A stretch of DNA of 64,000 bases. It comes from Herbaspirillum sp. CF444 (GTDB lineage: Bacteria > Pseudomonadota > Gammaproteobacteria > Burkholderiales > Burkholderiaceae_D). The stretch is from assembly GCF_000282135.1 (NCBI RefSeq), contig NZ_AKJW01000022.1, forward strand, positions 1 to 64,000, given 5' to 3'. The notes below the pieces were generated by a model. The model was given only the letters and a program-made list of their open reading frames with translations. It did not search any database and had not been told where the DNA came from. The translations under genes were made by a program, and so were the position numbers. Positions 8,237 to 18,128 of the stretch are shown here, piece after piece. Every line of letters begins with the position of its first letter. Positions within the stretch are counted from its first letter, which is position 1.

Positions 8237-11200
8237 TCATTTGGCGTCATGTGCGGGTTCCTGATGACCGGAACGAAAGCTCCTTTCACGGAAGCACCTG
8301 CGCAACCATCGTTCCAGATCATCCACGTAAGTGAAGATCACCGGAATCACCAGCAAACTGAGCAGCGTTGATGTCAGCAAACCGCCTATAACGATAATCG
8401 CCATGGGTTGCCGGAAGCTTGGCTCTGCCCCCAATCCGAGCGCATTGGGCAGCATGCCAGCGCCCATCGCAATGGTCGTCATCAGGATTGGACGCGCACG
8501 TTTGTGACAGGCGTCCATCAACGCCGCCAGCCTGTCCATACCCCGTTGCTGACGGGCCACGATCGCATACTCCACGAGCAGAATGGAGTTCTTGGTGACA
8601 ATACCCATGAGCATCAGCAAGCCGATGACTGAGGGCATCGAGAAACTCATGCGCGTCACCAACAGCGAAAATAATGCGCCACCCAGCGAAAGCGGTAAGG
8701 CGCACAATATCGTTGCTGGTTGCAGGAAGTCGTGAAACAGTAAGACCAGAACAGCGTAGACACAGAAGATACCGATCGCCATACTCAAGCCAAAACTCTG
8801 GAACAGTTCGGTCATGTTCTGCAATTCGCCCTGTTCGACCTGATGAACGCCCGTCGGCAATTGCTTCAAAGCAGTCAATTGTTTGGCTTCCTTGTCCACC
8901 TCGCCTAGCGTACGGCCGTTCAGTTCAACCGACAGTGTGATGTTGCGCTCGCGGTCGAGCCGGTCGATTTGGGCCGGGCCGCTCCCCATCTTCAGATCTC
9001 CCAGCGAAGCGATGGCGATCTTGCCGTTGCTGCCGACAACTCTCAATTGCCCGATATCTTCGATGGAAGCACGCTGCGACGGATCGATACGCACCCGCAA
9101 GGCGATCTGGCGCTCAGGAAGATTCAGCTTGGGCAGCGAGCTGGAATAGTCGCCGTAAGTGCCAATGCGAATGGCATCGGCAACATCTGCAGCTGTCACG
9201 CCCAATGCCGAGGCCCGTCCGGAATCCGGCACAAATTGAACCTCAGGCTGTTGGAGCGCAGCACTGGAACTGACGTTGCCGATACCTTTCAATGTCCGCA
9301 GTTGTGCCTCCAGTGCTGCGGCGGTTGATTCAAGTGCGCCAGAATCGCTGCCGGCAAGGGTAATGTCGAGTTTTTCGCCATTGCCGCCGTTACCAACGGC
9401 AACCCGTGCACCGGGAAGATCGCGCAAAACCCGACGCATATCATCCTCGACAGCGGCCTGCTTTTGCGCGCGATCGCTTCGCGATACCAAATCGACCGTC
9501 AAGGTCGCCTTACGCACCTTGCCTGCAGTGTCATTGCCGCCTGCCGCACCTCCATTGCTGCTGCCGGTACCAACGGCAGAAAAGACGCTCGTTACTGCAG
9601 GCAACGTCCGTAGCAATTTTTCAGCTTGTTCCGCGAGAATACGGGTGTCTTGGATGGTACTGCCCGGAGCGAGCTCCAACGTCACCTTGGTTTGAGCCTT
9701 GTCCTGCGCCGGCATAAATGCCGTCTTCAGTGCTAACGCCATCGCGAGCGAGAGCAACAGAAAGCATCCCGCGGCTAATATCGTGCGCCGGGGATTTTTC
9801 AGACAAGCCCCGACCCACCCCAGATAACGGCTCATGAGAGCACTATCGTGCTCGGTTTCGGTGCTGGCCTTGAGCAAATACGCTGCCATCATGGGCGTCA
9901 GCAAACGCGCCACCAGCAGCGACATCAACACAGCGACCGATGCAGTGATACCGAATTGCCGAAAGATCAGACCAGGAATGCCGGACATGAACGCGGTCGG
10001 CAAAAATACCGCTACCAGCGTGAACGTGGTGGCAATGACCGCCATCCCTATTTCATCGGCGGCTTCCATCGCCGCTTGATAGGGTGTTTTTCCCATGCGC
10101 AGATGCCGTGCAATATTCTCGATCTCGACGATGGCATCGTCGACCAGAATACCGACCACCAGCGATAGCGACAGCAAGGTGATGGTGTTGAGCGAATAAC
10201 CGGCCAGGTAGACGAAACCGAAGGTCGGAATGATCGACAGCGGCAATGCAGCCGCAGAGACCAGCGTGGCGCGCCAATCGCGCAAAAACCACCACACCAC
10301 GATGATCGCCAATACTGCACCCTCGACCAGCATATCGATCGAACCGCTGTAATTATCTTCGATAGCAGTGACGGTGTTGCTGGCCTCAACGATATTGACC
10401 TGTGGGTGTGAAGCAGAGAATTTATTGACCGCGGCGCGTAAAGAGCGCAAAACGGTGACGTCCGAATTGCCCAGGGCACGGGTGATTTGCACGCCAATGA
10501 CAGGCTTGCCGTCACGGAAAGCGTAGGAGCTGCGCATGGTCGCCCCATCGCTGACTTTGGCGATGCGATCGAGCCGTACGCGACGGCCGTCGCCAGTGGT
10601 GATGCTGAGCGCTGCCAGTTCTTCGATGGATCCGACACCTGCCAATGTACGCGTGGATTGACGCAGACCACCAATGTCGCCTTGTCCTCCGGAGCGTTCC
10701 CGCTGCATCGCTTTAAGCTGAGTCGATACGGTTTCTGCCGTCAAGCCGAGTCCGGCCATGGAGGCTGGATCCAGATCGATACTGACTTCACGATCAATAC
10801 CGCCAATGCGCGTCACGCCAGAGACGCCCCTGACTGCAAGCAGGGCTTTGCTCAAGTCATTGTCGATAAACCAGGATAAATCCTGTTCATCGAGCGCAGA
10901 GGAGCTAGCTGTATAGGTTAATAACGGAGAGGACGCAGCCTCGCTTTTCGATACCGTCGGATCGCTCATCTCCGAAGGCAGATCGGCACGCGCACTATCG
11001 ACGGCGTTACGAACTTCGCTGAGTGCTGCCTGGGAATTTTTTTCCAATTTGAATGTGACGCTGATGCCGACTGATCCGTCTGTAATTGTCGTCGTGACGT
11101 GGTCCAGCAGCGTCAATGAGGTCAACTTATCTTCAATCTTGCGTGCCACCTCGTTTTCCAGCTGCGAAGGGGCTGCACCTTCGAGCGTGGCGGCAATCGC

Positions 11201-11338
11201 AATGGTCGGCAAATCCATGTCCGGGAATTCTTGAATCTGTAGTTTGTGAAAGGCCAACAAGCCCAATACAGTCAAGAGAAGAAAACACAGAATGGCCGGT
11301 ACTGGCTTGCGGATTGACCAGGAAGAAATATTCATCAT
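8237..11338 (-). CDS. RND efflux pump, inner-membrane transporter (HAE-1/AcrB-like)
   Basis: The protein has 1033 residues with the AcrB-type layout: first helix at 12-30, a large periplasmic loop, a helix bundle with the proton-relay motif VGILVDDAIVEIENI near residue 400, a second periplasmic loop and a final bundle. It starts inside the end of the adaptor gene (four-base overlap), so the three efflux genes are one operon read outer-membrane factor, adaptor, pump. Transcription is probably controlled by the divergent BaeS/BaeR-like system. Substrates cannot be read from sequence; drugs, phenolics or metals are possible. Confidence 0.93.
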   Translation of the reverse strand: MMNISSWSIRKPVPAILCFLLLTVLGLLAFHKLQIQEFPDMDLPTIAIAATLEGAAPSQLENEVARKIEDKLTSLTLLDHVTTTITDGSVGISVTFKLEKNSQAALSEVRNAVDSARADLPSEMSDPTVSKSEAASSPLLTYTASSSALDEQDLSWFIDNDLSKALLAVRGVSGVTRIGGIDREVSIDLDPASMAGLGLTAETVSTQLKAMQRERSGGQGDIGGLRQSTRTLAGVGSIEELAALSITTGDGRRVRLDRIAKVSDGATMRSSYAFRDGKPVIGVQITRALGNSDVTVLRSLRAAVNKFSASHPQVNIVEASNTVTAIEDNYSGSIDMLVEGAVLAIIVVWWFLRDWRATLVSAAALPLSIIPTFGFVYLAGYSLNTITLLSLSLVVGILVDDAIVEIENIARHLRMGKTPYQAAMEAADEIGMAVIATTFTLVAVFLPTAFMSGIPGLIFRQFGITASVAVLMSLLVARLLTPMMAAYLLKASTETEHDSALMSRYLGWVGACLKNPRRTILAAGCFLLLSLAMALALKTAFMPAQDKAQTKVTLELAPGSTIQDTRILAEQAEKLLRTLPAVTSVFSAVGTGSSNGGAAGGNDTAGKVRKATLTVDLVSRSDRAQKQAAVEDDMRRVLRDLPGARVAVGNGGNGEKLDITLAGSDSGALESTAAALEAQLRTLKGIGNVSSSAALQQPEVQFVPDSGRASALGVTAADVADAIRIGTYGDYSSSLPKLNLPERQIALRVRIDPSQRASIEDIGQLRVVGSNGKIAIASLGDLKMGSGPAQIDRLDRERNITLSVELNGRTLGEVDKEAKQLTALKQLPTGVHQVEQGELQNMTELFQSFGLSMAIGIFCVYAVLVLLFHDFLQPATILCALPLSLGGALFSLLVTRMSFSMPSVIGLLMLMGIVTKNSILLVEYAIVARQQRGMDRLAALMDACHKRARPILMTTIAMGAGMLPNALGLGAEPSFRQPMAIIVIGGLLTSTLLSLLVIPVIFTYVDDLERWLRRCFRERSFRSGHQEPAHDAK

Positions 11339-12456
11339 GTGGCATCCCGCTTATTCCGTGCCGCCGATATAACTTTAACTGCTGCCCCGTCAGACAAGAA
11401 TGCCGCACCGCTTTGCACGACGGAGGATTCTGCGTCAAGACCGGATACGATCTCAACATCCCCCCCCTTGCGACGTCCAGTGACCACAGTGCGACGTACC
11501 ACCGTCGCTTGGTCTGCAGCGAGAACATAGACATCACTACGACCATCACGCAATACCAACGCAGTCTCTGGCAAGGTCAACGCCCCTTGCTTGCCCAGCT
11601 CGATACTGCCGCTGGCAAACATGCCCGATTGCGCTGCGCTGCCAGCCGGGAGGCTGACATAGACAATTGCCCGGCCGCTGGAGGTAGAAACGGTGGGTGC
11701 GGCCAGCCGTACTTGCCCCTCCACCGTCTTGCCGCCCGGTAGCAAGACATGCGCCAACTGGCCTGTGCGAATGCGCGCGAGCTGTTGTGGGTTCACCTCA
11801 GCCTGCCACTCTATGCGTGCCTGCCGCACGATACGAAACAACTCGGTCCCGGCGCTCACTACATTGCCGAGCAAGGCCGATCGGGAGGAAATGATGCCAT
11901 CATCCACGGCCAGGATACGTGTTTGCGCCAGCACGATGCGCTTGCTCTGCAAATCCGCTTCGGCAGACTCAAGCGACGCTCGGTCAGTGGCTTCGGTGGT
12001 GCGATATTCATCGATTTTCTGTACTGACAGCGCTCCGCCTCCCGCCACCATGGCAGCACGCCTGACGTCGGCCTGCGCGCCATCCAGATTGGCCCTCGCC
12101 TGGGCCACTGCAGCCTGCTGCTTGCGCACATCGGCCGCCGCGCTTGCCGATGCCAGCTCCGCAAGCAATTGGCCGCGCCTGACGACGCTGCCGACATCAA
12201 CCAGTAGCTTCGTGATGCGCAGGCTGCCGGTTTCGGCACTGATGACGGCTTCCTGCCACGCGGCCAGATTGCCATCGGCCTGGATCGTGTCGGGCCAGTT
12301 CTGGTGAGTTGCCTTGATCGCAGTGACAGTCAGTAGCGGCGCGGGTGTCGAAACTACAGCGGGTGCTGCGTGCGGGCGTAGCAGCCACCAAGCGATGCCA
12401 GCCAGGCCGATGGCCAGCACGGTCCATATCAATATGCGATGACGAAATACCTTCAC
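11335..12456 (-). CDS. RND efflux periplasmic adaptor (membrane fusion protein)
   Basis: The protein has 373 residues. An N-terminal membrane anchor (about 8-26) is followed by a barrel-sandwich half (GSLRITKLLVDVGSVVRRGQ), a coiled-coil hairpin rich in Ala, Gln and Arg (about 105-180), the second lipoyl half and a beta-barrel. It links the inner-membrane pump to the outer-membrane channel. Both ends overlap the neighbouring efflux genes by four bases. Confidence 0.9.
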   Translation of the reverse strand: MKVFRHRILIWTVLAIGLAGIAWWLLRPHAAPAVVSTPAPLLTVTAIKATHQNWPDTIQADGNLAAWQEAVISAETGSLRITKLLVDVGSVVRRGQLLAELASASAAADVRKQQAAVAQARANLDGAQADVRRAAMVAGGGALSVQKIDEYRTTEATDRASLESAEADLQSKRIVLAQTRILAVDDGIISSRSALLGNVVSAGTELFRIVRQARIEWQAEVNPQQLARIRTGQLAHVLLPGGKTVEGQVRLAAPTVSTSSGRAIVYVSLPAGSAAQSGMFASGSIELGKQGALTLPETALVLRDGRSDVYVLAADQATVVRRTVVTGRRKGGDVEIVSGLDAESSVVQSGAAFLSDGAAVKVISAARNKRDAT

Positions 12457-13937
12457 TGTGTAGATCCTTGTAAATATAAAGCAGGCGTAGGAACAGCAAC
12501 TTGCGGTGCGGCATTATTCTCGGCTTCCCAGCCACCGCCTAATGCCTTGTACAGCGCGATCCAATAGCGCACGCGGTCGCGTCGTTGCCCAATCAGGGTG
12601 ACCTCGGCGGAGATAGCGGAACGGCGGGCATCTTCCAGCGTCAACAAGGTGTCGAGTCCGGCGCTCCAGCTTTGCTCCTTTGTGTTCGCATAGCGTTGGT
12701 ACTGGTCGGCAGAGCGTTTACTGTCTTCGCTCTGACGTGCCGCACCATTGAGATCGATTAATGCCTGCTCCACCGCTTTGACCGCGCTACGCACAGAACT
12801 TTGATAACTTGCCAATTGCTTGTCGTAACTTGCCAGGGCACTGTCGACTGCTGCCTTTTTCTTGCCGGCATCGAAAATCGGAACGGATAGGGATGGCCCA
12901 AATGACCAGGTAGAAGCTGGCGACGAGGCATTGGTTGCCGAGAGCCCGATCGATCCGGACAAACTCAGACTGGGGAAACGATCCGCGCGTGCTTCGCCTA
13001 TTGCGGCATAGTAAGAAGCCAGCGTGCGTTCCGCCGATGCCAAATCGGGCCGTTGACGAATCAAATCCGCCGGAACGCTGCTGACATCAAAGCTAGCCGG
13101 TTCCGGCAAAGCTGGTGCGGAGGAGCGATCAATGATGCCGCGGACAATTGTTTCGTCGGCACCGGTCACTGCGACCAAGGATTTCACCAGCTCTTCGCAG
13201 GAAACATGCTGCCCGGTGGCAGTCGCAGCAGCACTTGCAGCACTTGCATCGGCGAGATAACCGTCCGACTCGGCAGAAAATCCGGCCGATACGGCAATAC
13301 GCGTCATGTTCAAGGTCTGGCTCTGCGAAGCAGCCGTATTCCTATAAGCTCGTAGCAATAGCTTGCATCCGCGATATTGGACATAGTCATCCGCCACCTC
13401 AGCTGCCAGCGACACACGAGCATCGTGCCAGTCGTCAACGCTGGCCTGCAATTGCGCGTATGCAGATTCCCGGCTGGACCGATTTTTTCCGAATAGGTCA
13501 ATTTCCCAGCTTGCATCGAGTTCCCCGCTGCGGCTGGTTGAAGTCACCGACGTGGAGCTATCGCCTGTGCTGACCGATTGCTTGCTACGGCTAACGGAAC
13601 CCGTACCGGTCACGGTGGGCAAGAGTGCCGCGCTATCGGACGCCAGGGTGGCGCGTGCAATCTTGATCTGAGCGATCGCTTTTGCCAGGTCTGGGCTATT
13701 GGCTTCGGCAATGCCGATCAGTTCTGCTACGGCCGGATCGTCAAAACTGGCCCACCAGTTGACCAATGCCTGAGTACTTCCGCCATGCGGTCTTTCAGCA
13801 TGCCAGGTACTGGCGATCGGCATCGCCGGGGCTTGATAAGGCGGTTGCATGGAACAGCCCGCCATACTCGTGCCGAAGGTGGCCGCCAGCAAGATTTTTC
13901 GTGATACAAGACGGAAGATTCTGGTCAAAGGAGGCAT
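12453..13937 (-). CDS. RND efflux outer-membrane lipoprotein (NodT/OprM family)
   Basis: A longer frame opens at 14063, but I chose the ATG at 13937 because it gives a lipoprotein signal (MPPLTRIFRL, then a hydrophobic run and MAGC) with Cys about 28 residues in. The protein then has 494 residues, as usual for the family. It contains two OEP repeats (WWASFDDPAVAELIGIAEAN near the start; RQRPDLASAERTLAS; GLDTLLTLEDARR near the end). It is the first gene of the efflux operon. No clear ribosome-binding site is visible for either start. Confidence 0.88.
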   Translation of the reverse strand: MPPLTRIFRLVSRKILLAATFGTSMAGCSMQPPYQAPAMPIASTWHAERPHGGSTQALVNWWASFDDPAVAELIGIAEANSPDLAKAIAQIKIARATLASDSAALLPTVTGTGSVSRSKQSVSTGDSSTSVTSTSRSGELDASWEIDLFGKNRSSRESAYAQLQASVDDWHDARVSLAAEVADDYVQYRGCKLLLRAYRNTAASQSQTLNMTRIAVSAGFSAESDGYLADASAASAAATATGQHVSCEELVKSLVAVTGADETIVRGIIDRSSAPALPEPASFDVSSVPADLIRQRPDLASAERTLASYYAAIGEARADRFPSLSLSGSIGLSATNASSPASTWSFGPSLSVPIFDAGKKKAAVDSALASYDKQLASYQSSVRSAVKAVEQALIDLNGAARQSEDSKRSADQYQRYANTKEQSWSAGLDTLLTLEDARRSAISAEVTLIGQRRDRVRYWIALYKALGGGWEAENNAAPQVAVPTPALYLQGSTQ

Positions 13938-14088
13938 GAATTGGATAATGGAATTCTTGGATGTGCCGATGATGCAGGGGAAATGTGCACGAAATATGGA
14001 GATTGCATTTCGTACCGATTTCACGCTGTTTGGCGTGCAATTAGCCGTGTATAGTCTTTCCACTCCGGCTTTTGTTTACTCTCCCGCC
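13938..14088. promoter_or_regulatory. divergent promoter region, efflux operon / baeSR
   Basis: This 151-base region lies between the chosen starts of the efflux operon and the sensor gene. A TATAGT hexamer at 14050-14055 could serve baeS. It is the expected place for a BaeR operator, but I did not recognise a clear direct repeat. Confidence 0.4.
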
Positions 14089-15468
14089 ATGAAGATTAGT
14101 CTCGCATTCAAGCTCTTCTCCGTCTTGCTGGCAGCTTGCATCGCAGTATTCGCGGCGCAGGCAATTATTTTTCGCATCAGCGTACAAGAAGATTTTTTTG
14201 ACTATTTAAGTTTCCAGGAGCAAGAGCGAATATCGGAAGCGCTTCCTCGCTTTGCCAACGCATACCGGGAACACGGAAACTGGAACTTTCTGAAGGGAGA
14301 CATCAGGACGTTCTTTAGACTCATACTTCCACAGCCGGATCTGGAAATGCTTCGCCGGGAATTGCCAATAACAGAGCAGACGGGGGCCGCAGTCCGGATG
14401 GGAGTGCTCGATATTCATATGAAGAGAATCGCGGGCAATCAACTGCTGGATGAAAACGCCGTGCGGCGCCCCATCGTCGTTGGAGGAGAAACGGTAGGCT
14501 GGCTCGGCATCGTTCCCATACAACGAGTTCTCTCGCCCAATGAAGCCCGTTTTTTGGCGAAACAACGCAAGACGTGGTTGATTTTTGGTGCAATTTCAGT
14601 ACTGCTGATTGCCTTGCTCACTTTCTTGCTATCGCGTCCGGTACTGCGCCGGGTGCATAACTTGGCGCGCGCGACACGTCTGCTGGCTAGTGGCGACTAC
14701 AAAATACGCATTCCGGTCGAAACCGTCGATGAGATCGGTGCGCTGGCTCAGGACTTCAACAGCCTGGCACAGGCACTTGAACTTAATGAGCGTGCGCGAC
14801 GGACCTTCATGGCGGATATCTCCCATGAATTAAGGACCCCGCTGGCAGTTGTTCGGGCCGAGCTGGAGGCCGTCCAGGACGGGGTGCGCGAGCCAAATGC
14901 ACAAGCATTGCAAGCAATGCACCAAGAGGTCAATCAGTTGGGAACACTGATCGACGATCTCAACGATCTGGCGCTGACCGATGTTGGCGCACTGGCATAT
15001 CGCCGCATATCCATCGATGTCGTGACGATCTTGAATACTGCCTTGAACGGAATGCAGGGGCGGTTTGCCAGCGCCGGACTACGGCTGGAGCGAGAGATTG
15101 ACGATAGCCCACTCATCATCTCAGGCGATGAGCGACGATTGCTACAATTGTTTTCCAACATCCTGGAAAATGCGTTGCGCTACACCGATGTCGGAGGGCT
15201 CGTCCGTATCGCTTGCAGCAGCACTGCAAGAACGGTGCAAATTGTTTTCGAAGACAGTGCTCCAGGGGTTCCGACAGATAAATTGCCTTTTCTGTTTGAG
15301 CGTTTCTACCGCGTAGAGGAGTCGCGCAACCGCCTTAGCGGTGGTAGCGGCCTGGGCCTGGCGATCTGCCGCAACATCGTCGAAGCACATGAAGGCAGGA
15401 TTAACGTCCATCCATCCCCGCTCGGCGGATTGCGCCTGACGATTGAATTAGGACTTGCCATCCAATGA
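14089..15468 (+). CDS. baeS: BaeS-like sensor histidine kinase
   Basis: An upstream frame extends to 13849, but the ATG at 14089 (MKISLAFKLF) places the first membrane helix at residues 8-28, as in the family. The 459-residue protein has a periplasmic domain, a second helix (about 163-182), a HAMP region, the box DISHELRTPLAV (His 246) and an intact ATPase domain (GGSGLGLAICRNIV). BaeS senses envelope stress and activates efflux genes in enterobacteria. It is divergent from the RND operon and its last four bases overlap baeR. Confidence 0.85.
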   Translation: MKISLAFKLFSVLLAACIAVFAAQAIIFRISVQEDFFDYLSFQEQERISEALPRFANAYREHGNWNFLKGDIRTFFRLILPQPDLEMLRRELPITEQTGAAVRMGVLDIHMKRIAGNQLLDENAVRRPIVVGGETVGWLGIVPIQRVLSPNEARFLAKQRKTWLIFGAISVLLIALLTFLLSRPVLRRVHNLARATRLLASGDYKIRIPVETVDEIGALAQDFNSLAQALELNERARRTFMADISHELRTPLAVVRAELEAVQDGVREPNAQALQAMHQEVNQLGTLIDDLNDLALTDVGALAYRRISIDVVTILNTALNGMQGRFASAGLRLEREIDDSPLIISGDERRLLQLFSNILENALRYTDVGGLVRIACSSTARTVQIVFEDSAPGVPTDKLPFLFERFYRVEESRNRLSGGSGLGLAICRNIVEAHEGRINVHPSPLGGLRLTIELGLAIQ

Positions 15469-16145
15469 ATCCCGCGCACAACCACATCATGATCGTCGAG
15501 GATGAACCCCGTCTTGCCGCTGTGCTGGGGGACTATCTAAGCAGTGCTGGATACACGCACTATTGGGTCGCCAATGGCAACGAGGCCATTCCTGCATTCA
15601 ATGCAGAGCGACCCGACTTGGTACTGTTGGATTTGACGCTGCCAGGGCGTAGCGGCATTGAGATTTGCCGGGAATTGCGCATGCAATACTCGGTGCCTAT
15701 TATCATGATCACCGCGCGCGTGGAGGAGCTTGATCGGCTGCTGGGTCTGGAGGTGGGTGCGGACGACTACGTATGCAAGCCGTTCAGTCCGCGCGAAGTG
15801 GTGGCCCGAGTCAAGGCAGTATTACGGCGCAATCACCTTGTTCCAAAAGATGTCGCGGAGCAGCCAATCAAGATTGACGAGGAAAAGCATCTGGCCAGTA
15901 TTCACGGAGCTACTCTGGATCTCACTTCTGTTGAGTTTCGCCTGCTTTGCATATTGCATCGTTCACAAGGCCGGGTATTTTCCCGCGACCAAGTGCTCAA
16001 CCATTTATATACCGACAATCGCGTTGTCAACGACCGCACCATCGATAGTCATGTTAAGAATCTGCGTCGAAAATTGGCTGAGGCCGGCGGAGATGAGAAT
16101 TGGATCAAATCGATCTATGGAGTTGGTTATCGCATGGAATTGTAA
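15465..16145 (+). CDS. baeR: BaeR-like response regulator
   Basis: The protein has 226 residues, with a receiver domain (phosphoacceptor D56 in VLLDLTLPGRSG, GADDYVCKPFSP) and an OmpR-type winged helix (SRDQVLNHLY, IDSHVKNLRRKL, GVGYRMEL). It resembles BaeR in particular in the segments LDRLLGLEVGADDYVCKPF and EFRLLCILHRSQGRVFSRDQ. It overlaps baeS and probably regulates the divergent efflux operon. Confidence 0.87.
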   Translation: MNPAHNHIMIVEDEPRLAAVLGDYLSSAGYTHYWVANGNEAIPAFNAERPDLVLLDLTLPGRSGIEICRELRMQYSVPIIMITARVEELDRLLGLEVGADDYVCKPFSPREVVARVKAVLRRNHLVPKDVAEQPIKIDEEKHLASIHGATLDLTSVEFRLLCILHRSQGRVFSRDQVLNHLYTDNRVVNDRTIDSHVKNLRRKLAEAGGDENWIKSIYGVGYRMEL

Positions 16146-16279
16146 ATTCGAAATCGGTACTTGCCCAACCCTTGCCCGACCACGCAGACATTTAAACGAA
16201 ATGACGACATGGCGTGCGCCGGCGTGACACGTTCGCCGCAACAGATTGTCGAATACGATGATGATGTACCTCATGCAGA

Positions 16280-16352
16280 TCTCTTCAAGTACTCACTCAA
16301 ACTCCCCGCCTGGTTAAATACTGAAGCAACCAAGCCGAGAGTTTGAGTGTGT
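16280..16352. repeat. imperfect inverted repeat made of two IS21 transposase scraps
   Basis: The plus strand at about 16287-16315 and the minus strand at about 16329-16357 share a 29-base segment with 24 matching positions. Both encode the same protein stretch, KYSLKLPAWL on plus and KYTLKLSAWL on minus. The differences suggest two diverged copies facing each other, or an inverted duplication that has decayed. Confidence 0.5.
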
Positions 16353-16554
16353 ATTTGTCCAAAGAGCTCCGGGGACGCCTGTCTGCATAGGCCGGCTCAA
16401 TGGTTTCAGCACGAATGTATCGCCTGACGGTGTTGCGTGAGATGCCTAAACGCCTGGCGATCTCTCGCAATGGGACCTGGTCACGAAGGTGCCAGCGTCG
16501 AATAATTTCGAGTTTAGCGTGTGTGTTCGCGTTGTTGAACAACGTTATGTCCAT
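16297..16554 (-). pseudogene. truncated IS21-family transposase (IstA) N-terminus
   Basis: From MDITLFNN at 16554 the frame reads about 85 residues with the IS21 IstA start: HAKLEIIRRWHLRDQVPLRE, IARRLGISRNTVRRYIRAE (helix-turn-helix) and a DKYTLKLSAWL segment. The frame then enters the inverted repeat and stops. The DDE catalytic region and the partner ATPase (IstB) are absent, so it cannot transpose by itself. It marks the left edge of the island that ends near 20.35 kb. Confidence 0.75.
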
Positions 16555-16604
16555 CTTGCTGAACTGTGTGACCAAGCTCAGTGGAATATGCATTTGAAGA
16601 TGTC

Positions 16605-18062
16605 CTAAACGAAACTGGGAGACTTCCCAACGGAATTTCGCAGGAATTTTTCCGCATCAGGAGGCGAGAGACACATCTTGTTATCGTCCCAGTTTCCGTT
16701 TTTCACGAATCCGAGGTGTTCATAGAAATTGCGCGAGGGGGAAAACTCCAAGAACTCCAGGTCAACCCGGCCGCCGCGGCCTTCGGCCTTCGACATCTCC
16801 ACCGCCTTCTTGATGGCTTCCCTACCTACACCTTTTGTGCCTGGAAGCGCCACGAGGCCGTGAATCTTGACGCTCTCGTCACCCACGGACATCGACAGCA
16901 CGCCCGCAGGTTTTCCGTCGATCTCGATGACGAAATTCCTGTTCCCGACCATATGCTTGTGTAGGACTGTCCGGCATTGATCGACCCGCTTATTTAGTTC
17001 CAATTCGTCGGAGGTCCGACGCGTCCATGCGTGCTTCTTCTTCTTCATTCCGGACAACTTCAAATCTATGTCTTGAGTTTCTCTCTGGAATTTGATGTCA
17101 GAAACCACCTCCCTAAAGAATTCGGGTTGCTGCGATGCCGCAGCCGGCCCCCTCGCTTGCAGCGGTCGTATTGGTGCAGCGTTCTGGGATTGTCTTTTCA
17201 ACCATGATTGACCTGAAGAGTCGGTGTGTGCAGAGTTCAGTGTGTCCGTCGAAGAGGCGGCCGAACTTGCTGTGGCAATGGACGGCCTTGGCGACGAGGG
17301 CGACGCAGACGAGGGGGATGCAGGATGAGACATCGTACTCGCGGGAGATGTGCCACTTTGCTGACCCAGGGCTCTTTCTTTCATCTGGCCCAGAAAACTT
17401 TGGAGGGCCTGTTCTCGGCCGACAGGGAGTGCCACGTTATGTCGCCGAGCAAAATCTTGAAAGTGGGCGAACATATCGGCAGTTTCTATGAGCTGTTCCG
17501 ACGTCAACTGTAGATACCCTTTTGACACGCCGTCTGCGAGGTAATGAAAACGGTCGAGTTCGGTTTGCATTTGATGACCAAATTTTTCCGACCCCGGAGT
17601 CATGACTGTCGGCGTCAGCTGGTTGCGAATCTGGATGCTGAGCTGGCGCTGGAAAGTACCGCGGTTCTGGTTTCGTCGCATATTGGCCTGCTGCTGCTGG
17701 GCAGCATGCGATACAGCAGCGTTCAGAGAGCCCAATGTCTGTTTGAAGACATTGCTGTTGTTTAAAATTTGTATGGCCTGTTCGCGCGACACACCTGGGA
17801 ACATCCCCCCGTTTTCCCTGAGGATGTAATTCAGATGGCCTTCCAACTCGGCCGATTTTGCGTTCAGCTGATCCAGGTGATACATATCTGACGGATTCAG
17901 AGGAAGTGGCCTGGCCTGCAGGGCTGTGAGGGTCCCCACACAGCCATCAAAATCCTGCATCATTTTCGCCGGCGATGGACGCACCGGTATTTTCAGGTGG
18001 CCAGATGACATCTGATCGATGGCATGCTGATGATGGGTCTGTCTTATCGTTTCAAGCGCCAT
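16605..18062 (-). CDS. GNAT-domain protein with hrp-box promoter, candidate type III effector
   Basis: The 485-residue protein has no signal peptide or membrane helix. Residues 1-235 are polar and mainly helical with Gln-rich parts, 236-312 are a Ser/Pro/Ala-rich, probably disordered linker, and about 365-460 form a GNAT acetyltransferase-like domain: FVIEIDGKPAGVLSMSV, the acetyl-CoA loop LVALPGTKGVGREAIKKA (403-420) and FYEHLGFVKNG (446-455). A ribosome-binding site GGGGAG lies eight bases before the ATG. A hrp box 66 bases upstream suggests HrpL control. The helical front, loose linker and C-terminal enzyme domain fit a secreted effector, but the first residues include Glu 4, not ideal for a secretion signal. 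No relative was recognised with certainty. A housekeeping acetyltransferase with an unusual extension is the alternative. Confidence 0.75.
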   Translation of the reverse strand: MALETIRQTHHQHAIDQMSSGHLKIPVRPSPAKMMQDFDGCVGTLTALQARPLPLNPSDMYHLDQLNAKSAELEGHLNYILRENGGMFPGVSREQAIQILNNSNVFKQTLGSLNAAVSHAAQQQQANMRRNQNRGTFQRQLSIQIRNQLTPTVMTPGSEKFGHQMQTELDRFHYLADGVSKGYLQLTSEQLIETADMFAHFQDFARRHNVALPVGREQALQSFLGQMKERALGQQSGTSPASTMSHPASPSSASPSSPRPSIATASSAASSTDTLNSAHTDSSGQSWLKRQSQNAAPIRPLQARGPAAASQQPEFFREVVSDIKFQRETQDIDLKLSGMKKKKHAWTRRTSDELELNKRVDQCRTVLHKHMVGNRNFVIEIDGKPAGVLSMSVGDESVKIHGLVALPGTKGVGREAIKKAVEMSKAEGRGGRVDLEFLEFSPSRNFYEHLGFVKNGNWDDNKMCLSPPDAEKFLRNSVGKSPSFV

Positions 18063-18128
18063 GTTTTCAACTCCCCACTACGTATTCGAACCGTGCAGCA
18101 GCCCTCGGATCCGCAAGCCATTCCCATG

